Positions 16,189 through 25,452 of a stretch of DNA of 64,000 nt are shown one piece after another (the first letter of the stretch is position 1; every line of letters begins with the position of its first letter). The stretch is from positions 124,001 to 188,000 of the forward strand of contig NZ_ATVM01000002.1 of NCBI RefSeq assembly GCF_000420725.1, written 5' to 3'. Under the pieces are notes generated by a model, which was not told where the DNA came from, did not search any database, and saw nothing but the letters and a program-made list of their open reading frames with translations. The translations under genes and the position numbers were made by a program. This DNA is from Marinococcus halotolerans DSM 16375. GTDB taxonomy: Bacteria > Bacillota > Bacilli > Bacillales > Marinococcaceae.

Positions 16189-16905
16189 ATGAAAGAACCA
16201 AGTTTAGAGGAAATCCGGGCTTCGGAAAAAGAATATCACCGCCAGTACTATAAGCAGCATGACTTATTTGAAAAGGGCACCTGGATGAAAAAGCCGGCCT
16301 CCCGTATTATCAATGCCCTGGAACGAATTCGAAAAGGGGGAGACATCCGGCTGCTTGACCTTGGCTGCGGCATCGGCCGTAACAGTATTCCGGCTGCCAG
16401 GCAGTTTCAGGAAGAGGGCTGTGAAGTCACATGCGTGGATTTTTTAGACGAAGCCATCACCCAGTTAACGGATTATGCCGGGGAATACGGCGTGGAGCAG
16501 GAAATTAAACCGGTCAAGCAGGCAATAGAAGAATACACTCCGGAAAAGTCGTATTTTGACGGGATTATAGCAGTTTCAAGCATCGAACACGTGCCCGACG
16601 AAAAAACCTTCTGGAATTTAATCGATAACCTCCAGAAGGGCACAGCTGAGGGCGGGGTGCATGCGTTTTTGATAAACACTGGTATTGAGGAAACAGATAC
16701 AGAAACAAACGAGCAGCTTCCGGCAAAAATGGAAGTGAATTTCGATACCGAAGACATTATTCAAAAGCTTTCCCGTCGATACAAAGACTGGACGGTGCAT
16801 AAGCTTGAAAGTGAGGCCCAATCGTTTACGACGTACCGTGAAGACCGGAAAGTGCGTATCAACTCAAACATGCTTTTGCTTGAAGCAGTAAAGGAACGGG
16901 CCTGA
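16189..16905 (+). CDS. Class I SAM-dependent methyltransferase of unknown substrate
   Basis: A 238-residue Rossmann methyltransferase. LLDLGCGIGRNSIPAAR is motif I (SAM-binding glycines), VTCVDFLDEAI motif II, and DGIIAVSSIEHVPDE motif IV. The C-terminal half is acidic and poorly conserved. It lies 28 nt after moaB and could be co-transcribed, but nothing links it directly to the cofactor. The start at 16189 is chosen because GGGGTG precedes it and a longer frame overlaps moaB. Substrate unknown. Confidence 0.75.
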   Translation: MKEPSLEEIRASEKEYHRQYYKQHDLFEKGTWMKKPASRIINALERIRKGGDIRLLDLGCGIGRNSIPAARQFQEEGCEVTCVDFLDEAITQLTDYAGEYGVEQEIKPVKQAIEEYTPEKSYFDGIIAVSSIEHVPDEKTFWNLIDNLQKGTAEGGVHAFLINTGIEETDTETNEQLPAKMEVNFDTEDIIQKLSRRYKDWTVHKLESEAQSFTTYREDRKVRINSNMLLLEAVKERA

Positions 16906-16922
16906 GGGCTCGTTCTTTTTTT
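16894..16922 (+). terminator. Terminator of the methyltransferase gene
   Basis: Stem gaacgggcc (16894-16902) with ggctcgttc (16907-16915), tetraloop tgag, then T8 or so. The stem includes the stop codon of the gene. Confidence 0.88.
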
Positions 16923-17015
16923 ATGTATACATGAAAAGCTTAACAAAAAGAAAAACAGGGAAAGCAAAAATAAACTTTTTGTATACCGGTGTATCAAGTT
17001 GAAGGGGGAATCCTG

Positions 17016-18806
17016 ATGGCGGACAATGTGTTTATGCTTGTTTCCTGTATCTTTTTTATGCTGCTTGTGGCTTTTATTTCCTATCTGAAAACAAGAAATC
17101 GTATTAGTAACTCCGATGGCTATTTTCTCGCAGGGCGAAGCTTAACCGGCGGATTTATTGCGGGATCGCTTCTGCTCACTAATTTGTCTGCTGAACAGCT
17201 GATTGGTTTAAACGGCCAGGCCTACGGGGCGAATATGTCCAACATGGCCTGGGAGGTGACGGCGGCCTTTTCCGTGATTATTCTGGCGCTGCTGCTGCTT
17301 CCAAGGTATTTGAGCGGGGCGTTCAGCACCCTTCCTGAATTTCTGGGAGAGCGTTTTGATCAGGGAGTCCGGAGGTATGTGGTGGTGTTGTTTATGCTGG
17401 GGTATGTATTCGTTACGATACCTTCGGTGTTGTATTCGGGGGCTCTGGCCGTTTTGCAGCTGTTTAATATTCCGGATCTCTTTGGCATTACCTATGAGCA
17501 GTCTGTATGGGCAATGGTCTGGACGGTCGGGCTGATCGGGGCAGCATATGCAATTTTTGGCGGCCTGCGTGCAGTGGCAGTATCTGATACGTTAAACGGC
17601 ATCGGGCTGTTGATCGTCGGGCTTATCGTTCCAATCCTCGGATTCATCGAGCTCGGAGGTGGAAATTTGCTGCAGGGCATGGAAACGATTGCTGTGAATG
17701 AACCCGAAAAGCTGAATGCTGTGGGCTCCAGCGAGGATGCAGTGCCGATTGGTACCGTTTTCTCCGGAATGATAATGATGAATTTGTTTTATTGGGCGAC
17801 AAACCAGTATGTTATTCAAAGGACGCTGGGAGCGAAGAATCTGGCCGAAGGGCAGAAGGGTGTATTGTTTTCAGGATTTTACAAAATGCTTGTGCCGCTT
17901 TTTATGATGGTCCCCGGCGTGATTGCCTATCACCTGTACGGAGATGGATTAAGAAGTATTGATCTTGCTTATCCGGAACTGATTAATAATCTGCTGCCGG
18001 GTTTTCTGGGCGGGTTTTTTCTTGCTGTATTGATGGGGGCGGTGTTATCAAGCTTTAATTCGCTTTTAAACAGTGCTTCTACCATGTTTGCGCTCGACGT
18101 GTATAAAGCAAATGCACGCAAAGAAATTTCCGATCGGCATTTGATTACGGTCAGTAAATGGTTTGGAAGTGTTCTCGCTCTTATTTCTTTTTTTATTGCC
18201 CCTATGCTGATGTTTGCTCCTGAAGGTCTGTGGACTATTATCCGGGAATTCACCGGATTTTTTAACATTCCTATTATTACGATCGTTTTGTTTGGAGTGT
18301 TCACGAATCGGGTGCCTCCACTTGCGGCTAAGATCGTAATTATTTTTCACGTGGTCTCCTACTATATTGCGCTTTGGGGGCTGCCCCAGTTTGCAGGTGT
18401 CGAAATACCGGTCAATTTTATTTATGTCTCGTTCATTCTCTTTTTAATAGAAGCAGGCATTATGGTATTTCTTGGTTGGCGCAGGCCAATGGAGGCACTA
18501 GACCAGCGGATCGAGCCGAAAGTTTCCATGCTGCCATGGAAGCATGCTTTAAGCATTTCCTGCGTACTGGTAGGAGGAGTTGCTTTTTTATTCGTCCTGT
18601 TTTCCCGGGCAGGTCTTGCGTATGCAGATGGAGTAGTTTCCCCGTGGTTTTGGCCGCTCGTGGCACTGATTGCCGGCGTGACCGCTTTGCTTGCAATCTT
18701 TTCCTACCGCCGCTGGAACGAAAAATATACGAATTACCTTCTTCAGTATAAGTCGGAAACAAAAGACAGCCCGCAGGCTCATATGGAACCAAAAAACAAG
18801 ATGTGA
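17016..18806 (+). CDS. Sodium:solute symporter (SSS family, SGLT-like)
   Basis: A 596-residue membrane protein with about 13-14 helices. DGYFLAGRSLTGGFIAGSLLLTNLSAEQLIGLNGQAYG spans helix 1 of the LeuT core (shown as DGYFLAGRSL and LLLTNLSAEQLIGLNG), with GFLGGFFLAVLMGAVLSSFNSLLNS later supplying the sodium-site serines. Closest in pattern to the SLC5 sugar/sialic-acid branch, but substrate cannot be told. GTTGAAGGGGG precedes ATG 17016. Single gene; no sugar-catabolic neighbours. Sodium coupling suits an alkaline or saline habitat. Confidence 0.85.
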   Translation: MADNVFMLVSCIFFMLLVAFISYLKTRNRISNSDGYFLAGRSLTGGFIAGSLLLTNLSAEQLIGLNGQAYGANMSNMAWEVTAAFSVIILALLLLPRYLSGAFSTLPEFLGERFDQGVRRYVVVLFMLGYVFVTIPSVLYSGALAVLQLFNIPDLFGITYEQSVWAMVWTVGLIGAAYAIFGGLRAVAVSDTLNGIGLLIVGLIVPILGFIELGGGNLLQGMETIAVNEPEKLNAVGSSEDAVPIGTVFSGMIMMNLFYWATNQYVIQRTLGAKNLAEGQKGVLFSGFYKMLVPLFMMVPGVIAYHLYGDGLRSIDLAYPELINNLLPGFLGGFFLAVLMGAVLSSFNSLLNSASTMFALDVYKANARKEISDRHLITVSKWFGSVLALISFFIAPMLMFAPEGLWTIIREFTGFFNIPIITIVLFGVFTNRVPPLAAKIVIIFHVVSYYIALWGLPQFAGVEIPVNFIYVSFILFLIEAGIMVFLGWRRPMEALDQRIEPKVSMLPWKHALSISCVLVGGVAFLFVLFSRAGLAYADGVVSPWFWPLVALIAGVTALLAIFSYRRWNEKYTNYLLQYKSETKDSPQAHMEPKNKM

Positions 18807-19101
18807 TTGTGTCCGGATACGCCTGGTAGTTTTCTCCTGAAACCGCCTTTCGCAGGTTGAAAATTGGCAAACGTTAGGATAAGATAATAAAGGTTCTAAC
18901 CAACAGGCGCATAGAAGTGAACGTTTTATGACATATTTGTGTTTAAAAATCGTCAATTTTGAAATTTTACCGGAGAAAAAATGACGAGAGGCATAAAAAT
19001 TTGCTACGATAATGGTGCGCTCTGCATATGAACGGAATGAACCGTGGCTGATGGAGAGAGGGGTTATTCATCACAGAAGTCGGTAATAAAAAGGAAGGAG
19101 C
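18807..19101 (+). other. Intergenic leader before qoxA
   Basis: About 295 nt with no gene. The region 18900-19020 is AT-rich. A weak promoter reading is ATGACG (18981-18986) and TACGAT (19005-19010), 18 nt apart. I see no clear terminator for the symporter gene and no recognised operator. Confidence 0.3.
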
Positions 19102-20049
19102 GTGAAGCGCTTGAAAAACTTAGTTTCCTGGTTCAAACGACTGTTTATGGTACCAGGGTTGTTTGCTTTGCTGCTCGTCGCCAGCGGCTGCAGCGGTATT
19201 ACAGTTTTGGATCCTAAAGGGCCGGTGGCCAGAACCCAGCAGGAACTCATCATTTTTTCTATCACACTGATGTCCGTCATTGTCATTGTTGTTTTTGTGT
19301 TATTTTTCTATATGATTATCCGGTTTAGGGAACGCCCGAACTGGACAGACAAGGATTATGACCCTCACCAGCACGGAAACACCACGCTCGAGATTATCTG
19401 GACGGTTATTCCATTCATTATTGTAGCAGCTCTTTCAGTACCTACAGTGACTTCCCTTTATGCATTGGAGAAGCCGCCTGAAGAAACGAGTGATCAGGAG
19501 CCGCTGGTAATACATGCCGATACCTCCAACTGGAAATGGTATTTCAGTTATCCGGAGCAAAACATTGAAACGGTTAACTACCTACACATACCGGAGAATC
19601 GCCCAATCGAATTTAAGCTGGCATCTGCTGATTCGATGACCGCGCTTTGGATACCGGCCCTTGGCGGCCAGAAGTACAACATGGCCGGCATGCAGAATAC
19701 ACTGTATCTGCAGGCGGACGAAGAAGGTGAATTTTCAGGCCGTAATGCAAACTATAACGGATCCGGGTTTGCTGAGCATACGTTCACCGTTACTTCTGAA
19801 AGTGAAGAAGAATTTAATCAGTGGGTAAGCAATGTTCAAAGCAATGCCCCTGAATTGACTGAAGAACGATTTAATGAATACCTTGAACCCGGGCTTGCAC
19901 AGGAAGCTGAATATTCCAGCACGCATTTAGAGTATGTAGACTTCGGGATGAATTCAGGTAGAAGCTATATCACTGATCTTTACAGTGGCAACCTTGGGGA
20001 ACAGCTTCACCTTGAAGGCGGCAAAGGCGGCCCCTGGGAGCAGGAGTAA
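19102..20049 (+). CDS. qoxA: Quinol oxidase aa3 subunit II (QoxA)
   Basis: A 315-residue subunit II: lipoprotein signal with lipobox VASGC, two membrane helices (about 50-75 and 92-115) and a cupredoxin domain. The CuA ligands found in cytochrome c oxidases (CxxxC) are absent: the matching loop reads EGEFSGRNANYNGSGFAEH. This marks a quinol rather than cytochrome c oxidase. The extended C-terminal acidic tail is usual for QoxA. Start GTG at 19102 (AAGGA 6 nt upstream) or TTG at 19111. First gene of qoxABCD, the proton-pumping terminal oxidase of the membrane. Confidence 0.9.
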   Translation: MKRLKNLVSWFKRLFMVPGLFALLLVASGCSGITVLDPKGPVARTQQELIIFSITLMSVIVIVVFVLFFYMIIRFRERPNWTDKDYDPHQHGNTTLEIIWTVIPFIIVAALSVPTVTSLYALEKPPEETSDQEPLVIHADTSNWKWYFSYPEQNIETVNYLHIPENRPIEFKLASADSMTALWIPALGGQKYNMAGMQNTLYLQADEEGEFSGRNANYNGSGFAEHTFTVTSESEEEFNQWVSNVQSNAPELTEERFNEYLEPGLAQEAEYSSTHLEYVDFGMNSGRSYITDLYSGNLGEQLHLEGGKGGPWEQE

Positions 20050-20088
20050 TTGAAGCTATTTACAAAAACAGAAAGCAGGTGACATTCT

Positions 20089-22038
20089 TTGTGGGATTTT
20101 ATATGGAATGACTTTCTTGTCACCGGAGAACCTATTATATATGGGGCAATGGCCTCCATTGTTCTCGCTACAGTAGGAATTGTGTTTGTCCTGACGTATT
20201 TCAAACTGTGGAAATGGCTGTGGGACGAATATTTGACAACGGTGGACCACAAGAAAATTGGTATTATGTACATTATAGCTGCGCTTGCTATGCTTTTCCG
20301 CGGCGGGGTCGATGCCCTGATGATGAGAACGCAGCTTGCACTTCCCAATATGAACTTTCTAAATTCTGTGCACTATAATGAAATTTTCACCACGCACGGA
20401 ACAGTTATGATTCTTTTCATGGCAATGCCGTTTATTATTGGTCTGATGAACGTTGCGGTGCCGCTTCAAATAGGTGCCCGGGACGTAGCCTTTCCATTTT
20501 TAAACGCCTTCAGCTTCTGGACATTTTTCTTCGGCGCGATGCTGTTTAACATTTCCTTTGTAATCGGCGGTTCCCCGAGCGCCGGGTGGACCAGCTATGT
20601 GCCGATGGCCGGGCCGGAGCTTAGTCCGGAGATTAACCAGAACTATTATTTGTTGGCACTGCAGCTATCCGGTATCGGTACGCTTGCCACAGGAATTAAC
20701 TTTCTCGTTACGATCCTGCGGATGCGTGCGCCGGGTATGACCCTGATGAAGATGCCTATCTTCACGTGGTCTGCATTGATTACATCCATTATCATCATTT
20801 TTGCCTTTCCAATTTTAACAATTGCTTTGGCTCTGATGACGCTCGACCGTATTTTTAGCACCCACTTCTTTACATTGGCCGGTGAAGGCATGCCGATGAT
20901 GTGGGCCAACCTTTTCTGGCTCTGGGGTCACCCGGAAGTATATATTGTTATCCTTCCTGCATTCGGGGTTTTCTCAGAAGTTATTTCAACGTTTGCCAGA
21001 AAGCAGCTGTTTGGTTACAAAGCGATGGTTTACGCCATGTGTGTTATTGCAGGGCTGAGCTTTATCGTATGGGTCCACCACTTCTTTACGATGGGGGCCG
21101 GAGCAGGAGTGAACTCTCTATTCTCCATCACAACAATGCTTATTGCGGTACCTACAGGGATTAAGATATTCAACTGGCTTGGAACGATGTATAAGGGCAG
21201 GATTAGGTTTAATGTGCCAATGCTGTGGGCACTCGCCTTTATACCGAACTTTACCATCGGCGGTGTTACCGGGGTTATGCTTGGCATGGCTTCCGCAGAC
21301 TATCAGTATCACAACACGTACTTCCTGATTGCCCACTTCCACTATGTGCTGATTGCCGGGACGTTGTTTGGAATGTTTGCAGGGCTTACGTACTGGTATC
21401 CGAAAATGTTCGGCCATAAGATGAACGAAAAATTAGGGAAAATCAGCTTTTGGTTTACGGTTATCGGGTTTAATATTACGTTTCTTCCGCAGTTCTTCCT
21501 TGGTCTTATGGGAATGCCGCGCCGGACGTATACGATTGAACCAGAATGGATGCCGCTTAACCTGCTGTCTACTACCGGCGCGTTTATTCTCGCTGCAGGG
21601 TTTGTAATATTCACGTTTAACATTTATTACAGCGCCCGTTACGAGCCTCGGGAAAAAACAGGCGACGCCTGGGACGGACGTTCACTCGAATGGGCTACAA
21701 CAACTCCTGTACCGCACTATAATTTCGCTACCATCCCATATGTGAACAGCCATGAAGCATACTGGGACATGAAGGAAACGGGCGCGACCACCTATGATGA
21801 GTCGAAGCTGGAGCCGATTCACATGCCGAGCTACAAAGGGCTGCCTATTATCATGTCAGCCATTATGTTTGTGGCAAGCTTCGGGCTTGTCTGGCACTGG
21901 TTCTGGCTCGCAATTCCAGGACTCCTCGGAATTATTATCTGCATGGTTATCCGCTCCTTCGACTTTGATGAAGGGTATCACGTCCCTATTGATGAAATTA
22001 AACGTACTGAGGAGCAGGCAAGGGGGCGTAAAGAATGA
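20089..22038 (+). CDS. qoxB: Quinol oxidase aa3 subunit I (QoxB)
   Basis: A 649-residue haem-copper oxidase subunit I with about 15 helices. Key stretches: TTVDHKKIGIMY, FTTHGTVMILF (haem a ligand His), FWLWGHPEVYIVILPAFG (CuB His and cross-linked Tyr), WVHHFFTMGAG (CuB His pair) and YFLIAHFHYVLIAG (haem ligands). It reduces oxygen to water and pumps protons. TTG start after GCAGGTGA. 39 nt after qoxA and overlapping qoxC by 4 nt. Confidence 0.95.
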   Translation: MWDFIWNDFLVTGEPIIYGAMASIVLATVGIVFVLTYFKLWKWLWDEYLTTVDHKKIGIMYIIAALAMLFRGGVDALMMRTQLALPNMNFLNSVHYNEIFTTHGTVMILFMAMPFIIGLMNVAVPLQIGARDVAFPFLNAFSFWTFFFGAMLFNISFVIGGSPSAGWTSYVPMAGPELSPEINQNYYLLALQLSGIGTLATGINFLVTILRMRAPGMTLMKMPIFTWSALITSIIIIFAFPILTIALALMTLDRIFSTHFFTLAGEGMPMMWANLFWLWGHPEVYIVILPAFGVFSEVISTFARKQLFGYKAMVYAMCVIAGLSFIVWVHHFFTMGAGAGVNSLFSITTMLIAVPTGIKIFNWLGTMYKGRIRFNVPMLWALAFIPNFTIGGVTGVMLGMASADYQYHNTYFLIAHFHYVLIAGTLFGMFAGLTYWYPKMFGHKMNEKLGKISFWFTVIGFNITFLPQFFLGLMGMPRRTYTIEPEWMPLNLLSTTGAFILAAGFVIFTFNIYYSARYEPREKTGDAWDGRSLEWATTTPVPHYNFATIPYVNSHEAYWDMKETGATTYDESKLEPIHMPSYKGLPIIMSAIMFVASFGLVWHWFWLAIPGLLGIIICMVIRSFDFDEGYHVPIDEIKRTEEQARGRKE

Positions 22039-22643
22039 GTGAACACGCAGAATTAAAAACGGGACCGTTAGAATACCGAAGAGAAGACGGTCCCTTAACC
22101 ATTCTCGGCTTCTGGATTTTCCTCGCAGCCGAGGTGGTGCTTTTCTCCACGCTTTTTGCAACATATGCTGTGCTTTTCGGCCGCTACGGAGACGCAACTC
22201 CGGCACATGAACTGTTCGAAATGCCGATGGCGCTTACGATGACCTTTCTGCTCTTAGTAAGTAGTTTTACGTGTGGAATAGCCGTGCATATGATGAGAAA
22301 AGAATCGTTGAAGGGCCTTGTGATATGGCTGATCATTACTTTGGCACTCGGTCTTGGTTTTCTGGGTTTTGAGATTTACGAGTTTGTGCACTACGTGCAT
22401 GAAGGAGCCACAATTCAGTCGAGTGCCTTCTGGTCAGCGTTCTTTACCCTGACTGGTACACACGGCCTCCACGTGACGCTTGGTGTCTTTTGGTGTACAG
22501 CGATTATTATTCAGCTAATCCGCTTTGGTTTAACGCCTGTAATTGCCAGAAAAACGTTTGTCATCGGTCTGTATTGGCACTTTTTGGACGTTGTATGGAT
22601 TTTTATCTTTACAGCTGTCTATCTGATAGGGATGGTGGTTTAA
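22035..22643 (+). CDS. qoxC: Quinol oxidase aa3 subunit III (QoxC)
   Basis: A 202-residue subunit III with five membrane helices. GFWIFLAAEVVLFSTLFATY and GTHGLHVTLGVFW carry the conserved Glu and His of the family. Overlaps the qoxB stop (ATGA) and is followed directly by qoxD. Confidence 0.95.
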   Translation: MSEHAELKTGPLEYRREDGPLTILGFWIFLAAEVVLFSTLFATYAVLFGRYGDATPAHELFEMPMALTMTFLLLVSSFTCGIAVHMMRKESLKGLVIWLIITLALGLGFLGFEIYEFVHYVHEGATIQSSAFWSAFFTLTGTHGLHVTLGVFWCTAIIIQLIRFGLTPVIARKTFVIGLYWHFLDVVWIFIFTAVYLIGMVV

Positions 22644-23006
22644 ATGAGTGAACACACAGAACACAGTGAGTCAGGCATCCCCGTCAAACACGTAATTGGC
22701 TTTATTGCTTCAATTGTTTTGACACTGGTGGCGGCTTATACCACTGTAATGTCCGGACTTCCGGTGCCATGGATTATTGCAATTATTATGATACTTGCAG
22801 TTATCCAGGCGGTCCTTCAGCTCGTCATGTTCATGCACATTGCCGAGAAAAACCCTATACCGCAGTATGGAAATATCCTGTTTGGATTTTTTATTGCAGC
22901 GGTAGTTATCGCAGGTTCCATCTGGGTCATGTCTTTTGGCATGCACGACATGGATATGAATGGCGGATCCGGCGGCGGATCCGGAGAAGAACATTCCGAG
23001 CATTAA
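22644..23006 (+). CDS. qoxD: Quinol oxidase aa3 subunit IV (QoxD)
   Basis: A 120-residue small subunit with three membrane helices. VIQAVLQLVMFMHIAEKN is the subunit-IV signature. The C-terminus is a Gly/Ser/His/Met/Asp-rich tail (MHDMDMNGGSGGGSGEEHSEH) that faces the cell surface; its His and Met content could bind metal, but this is a guess. The ATG follows the qoxC stop immediately. Confidence 0.93.
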   Translation: MSEHTEHSESGIPVKHVIGFIASIVLTLVAAYTTVMSGLPVPWIIAIIMILAVIQAVLQLVMFMHIAEKNPIPQYGNILFGFFIAAVVIAGSIWVMSFGMHDMDMNGGSGGGSGEEHSEH

Positions 23007-23013
23007 TTAAAAA

Positions 23014-23047
23014 AGCCTGTCCCGAATTATAGGGACAGGCTTTTTTG
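23014..23047. terminator. Terminator of qoxABCD, bidirectional
   Basis: Stem agcctgtccc (23014-23023) with gggacaggct (23032-23041), flanked by A and T tracts on both sides. It also serves the convergent SDR gene. Confidence 0.93.
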
Positions 23048-23071
23048 TGCTTAAAAACGACATGAAAGCGT

Positions 23072-23872
23072 TTAGTGTACGACGCTTCCGCCAGAGATCT
23101 TTACGGCTTCTCCGATAATATTGGAGGCAGCATCGGTTAACAGGTAGGCGATAGTATTGGCCACTTCCCCCGGCTGGGTCATCCGTCTGGAAGGAAGGCT
23201 GTCGGCGGATATCTGCATTTGTTCTTCGAGGGTTCTGCCGGTTTCTTCAGCCTTAGTCTGCATGAGCTGTTCCACCATTTCCGTCTGTACATAGCCGGGG
23301 CAGACAGCGTTAACCCGGATGCCATGCTCGATGGCTTCAAGCGCCAGAGACTGGGTGAAGCCGGTGATCGCAAACTTTGAAGCAGCATAAGCACTGTTGC
23401 CCGGCGTGCCACGGAGGCCGGAGAGAGAAGAAACATTCACAATTGCTCCCTTCTGCTGCTCCTGCATGCGTTTATAAACGAGCTGGGTTAAAAGCACCGT
23501 AGATGTATAATTTACGTCCATCATCTCCTGAAGATCCGCTTCTTCGAGCTCCTCAACGAATTTTCGTTTCAGTACGCCTGCCGAATTCACCAGAAGCGTC
23601 ACCGGCCCGTGAGCCCCTTCAGCTGCTGTCACAAGCTCACTGCGCGCCGAAGCATCTTTGATGTCTGCTGGATAGACGAACACACGGGCCTGCGGCCTTG
23701 CCTCGAGTATCAGTTGTTTGGTTTCTTCGAGCTTGTCTTTATTTCGGCCGGTCACTGTCACATCAGCACCCATGCAGGAGAGCGTCACGGCTGTTTGTCT
23801 TCCAATACCCCGGGTGCTTCCGGTCACAAGGGCGTGTTCATTTTGTAGTGCGTTTTCGGCAAATGGCATCAT
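23072..23872 (-). CDS. SDR-family oxidoreductase
   Basis: A 266-residue classical SDR of the FabG/3-ketoacyl-reductase-like type. TGSTRGIG binds the cofactor, LVNSAGVLKR replaces the usual NNAG (NSAG), VNVSSLSGLRG has the catalytic Ser and YAASKFAITGFTQSLALE the YxxxK. AVCPGYVQTEM and GGSVVH close the fold. Substrate unknown. The ATG at 23872 has GGAGG 8 nt upstream; a TTG at 23887 lies in front of that site and is rejected. Single gene. Confidence 0.85.
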   Translation of the reverse strand: MMPFAENALQNEHALVTGSTRGIGRQTAVTLSCMGADVTVTGRNKDKLEETKQLILEARPQARVFVYPADIKDASARSELVTAAEGAHGPVTLLVNSAGVLKRKFVEELEEADLQEMMDVNYTSTVLLTQLVYKRMQEQQKGAIVNVSSLSGLRGTPGNSAYAASKFAITGFTQSLALEAIEHGIRVNAVCPGYVQTEMVEQLMQTKAEETGRTLEEQMQISADSLPSRRMTQPGEVANTIAYLLTDAASNIIGEAVKISGGSVVH

Positions 23873-24015
23873 TATGTATTCCTCCAAGTTTAAAGTAATT
23901 GGTTTCTATTTACCCGTAGGGAAAAGAATACAAACGAATCGGAACATAAGGGAAGATTATATCGGAAAAATTCGGGGTACATAGAGAAGCAGCTACTATA
24001 AAAAGAGGTGAAACT

Positions 24016-24627
24016 ATGAAAGCAGTATTTTTAAACGGATCGTTAAAGGATTCTTCTCATACGTCGAACACAGATGCATTGGCAGATGAAGTTATGCAGA
24101 TCTGGGAAGAGGAAGGTGTACAGGTAGAGAAAATTCGTCTGGCGGATTACAATATTCCATACGGAGTCGCAGATGATCTCGGGGAAGGAGATGACTGGCC
24201 GGCCATCCAGGCGAAGATTGAGGAAGCAGAAATGGTGCTGCTCGGCACGCCAGTATGGCTCGGGGAAAAAAGCAGTATGATTACCAAAGCAATCGAACGG
24301 CTGAACGGCTCAGCCAGCCATACAAACGAAAAAGGACAGGGCATTTATTATGATAAAGTAGCCGGAGTAGTAGCCACAGGCAATGAAGACGGGGCGAAAC
24401 ACGCCATTCAGTCCATTGTATTTGGCCTTTCCCATTTAGGCTTCACACTGCCGCCGCGTCCGAACTGCTACTGGGTCGGAGAAGCCGGGCCGGGGCCTTC
24501 GTTTATTGAAGCAGAAGGTATTAAAAGCGAGTTTGTTCAAAAGCATATTCCTAAGCTGGCGTACAACATGCTTCATGTAGGCACCATTTTAAAAGAAAAT
24601 CCGATTCCGACAAAAGGCAATACGTAA
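24016..24627 (+). CDS. NADPH-dependent FMN reductase / flavodoxin-family protein
   Basis: A 203-residue flavodoxin-fold protein. LNGSLKDSSHTSNTDALADE is the FMN phosphate loop, GTPVWLGEKSSMITKAIERL the second flavin loop, and GNEDGAKHAI the third. Members reduce FMN, quinones or azo compounds with NAD(P)H. No partner gene is adjacent, so the substrate is open. RBS AAAGAGGTG and a good terminator shared with rpsN. Confidence 0.82.
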   Translation: MKAVFLNGSLKDSSHTSNTDALADEVMQIWEEEGVQVEKIRLADYNIPYGVADDLGEGDDWPAIQAKIEEAEMVLLGTPVWLGEKSSMITKAIERLNGSASHTNEKGQGIYYDKVAGVVATGNEDGAKHAIQSIVFGLSHLGFTLPPRPNCYWVGEAGPGPSFIEAEGIKSEFVQKHIPKLAYNMLHVGTILKENPIPTKGNT

Positions 24628-24648
24628 CGAATAAAAGCATACAAAAAA

Positions 24649-24673
24649 AGCAGCCAATCGGCTGCTTTTTTTA
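24649..24673. terminator. Bidirectional terminator
   Basis: Stem agcagcc (24649-24655) with ggctgct (24660-24666), loop aatc, with seven A before and seven T after. It separates the convergent FMN-reductase and rpsN genes. Confidence 0.92.
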
Positions 24674-24684
24674 GTAAGAACGGC

Positions 24685-24954
24685 TTACCAGCTTGCTTTT
24701 TTAACGCCTGGTACCTGACCTTTGTGGGCCAAGTCACGGAAAGCGATACGGGACATGCCGAATTTACGCATATAGCCGTGTGGACGACCGGAAATCGAAC
24801 ATCTATTGTGAAGGCGTGTTGGAGAAGCGTCACGAGGAAGCTTCTGCAGTGCCTCATAATCGCCTTTTTCTTTTAACTCACGGCGGAGTTCAGCGTATTT
24901 CGCTACCGTTTCTTCGCGCTTACGCTCTTTTGCGAGTTTAGATTGTTTAGCCAA
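24685..24954 (-). CDS. rpsN: Ribosomal protein S14, zinc-independent form
   Basis: An 89-residue S14 of the long, cysteine-poor (C-minus) type: no CxxC zinc pairs, and [23 protein letters not shown] is the conserved core. In Bacillus subtilis the equivalent (YhzA) replaces the zinc S14 when zinc is scarce and is repressed by Zur. I found no clear Zur box upstream here. Start is TTG at 24954 (reading [11 protein letters not shown]), 8 nt after GGAG; a GTG nine bases earlier overlaps that site. Isolated from other ribosomal genes, as expected for the paralogue. Confidence 0.92.
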   Translation of the reverse strand: MAKQSKLAKERKREETVAKYAELRRELKEKGDYEALQKLPRDASPTRLHNRCSISGRPHGYMRKFGMSRIAFRDLAHKGQVPGVKKASW

Positions 24955-25130
24955 AGTTCTCACTCCTTTTCATAATATTCGTGGCATTCATATTTTTAAG
25001 CACATACTTCATCATAACAGCTGCCCTGGTATGTGTAAAGGCTTCTTCTTATTGTTTCCGATGTTTATCATCCGCCGGAAACGGTAATGAATTATTTAGT
25101 AACAACGTTTAAACGAAGGGAGTTTCTTAC

Positions 25131-25406
25131 ATGGAAATAAAACATTATGATAACAGATTCACTGCCGAGCAGGATGGCAAGGTTATTGGTGACATTTCAT
25201 TTTTTGAAGAAGGCGAACAAAGCATTGTCATCGATAGTACCAAAGTAATCGATGAAGAGCAAGGAAAAGGCGTTGGAAAAGAATTAGTCCGCAATGTGGT
25301 GGAAAAAGCAAAAGCGGAAAACAAAACGATCGTTCCCCGCTGCCCTTATGCGGAAGAAAAAATCAAAGAAAATGACGATTTCAAGCAAGTGCTTGAAACG
25401 CAGTAA
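25131..25406 (+). CDS. Small GNAT-like N-acetyltransferase (YjdJ type)
   Basis: A 91-residue minimal acetyltransferase-fold protein. STKVIDEEQGKGVGKELVRNVVEKA contains the acetyl-CoA pyrophosphate loop (QGKGVGK). PRCPYAEEKIKEN matches the family's end with a conserved Cys-Pro-Tyr. Function unknown; such proteins occur in plants and bacteria. GAAGGGAG before the ATG. Own terminator. Confidence 0.8.
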   Translation: MEIKHYDNRFTAEQDGKVIGDISFFEEGEQSIVIDSTKVIDEEQGKGVGKELVRNVVEKAKAENKTIVPRCPYAEEKIKENDDFKQVLETQ

Positions 25407-25413
25407 CAAAAGC

Positions 25414-25442
25414 AATGCCTCCTGAAATGGGAGGCATTTTTT
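25414..25442 (+). terminator. Terminator of the GNAT-like gene
   Basis: Stem aatgcctcc (25414-25422) with ggaggcatt (25430-25438), 7-nt loop, then T6. Confidence 0.9.
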
Positions 25443-25452
25443 ATATGCTTGC

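Noticed and set aside
19102-20049. Cytochrome c oxidase subunit II (CtaC)
   Set aside because: The CuA cysteine pair is missing and there is no cytochrome c domain, so it is a quinol oxidase subunit.
23063-23076. CcpA cre-like site TGAAAGCGTTTAGT
   Set aside because: The right half does not match (GT instead of CA) and it lies at the 3' end of an SDR gene next to a terminator, not at a promoter.
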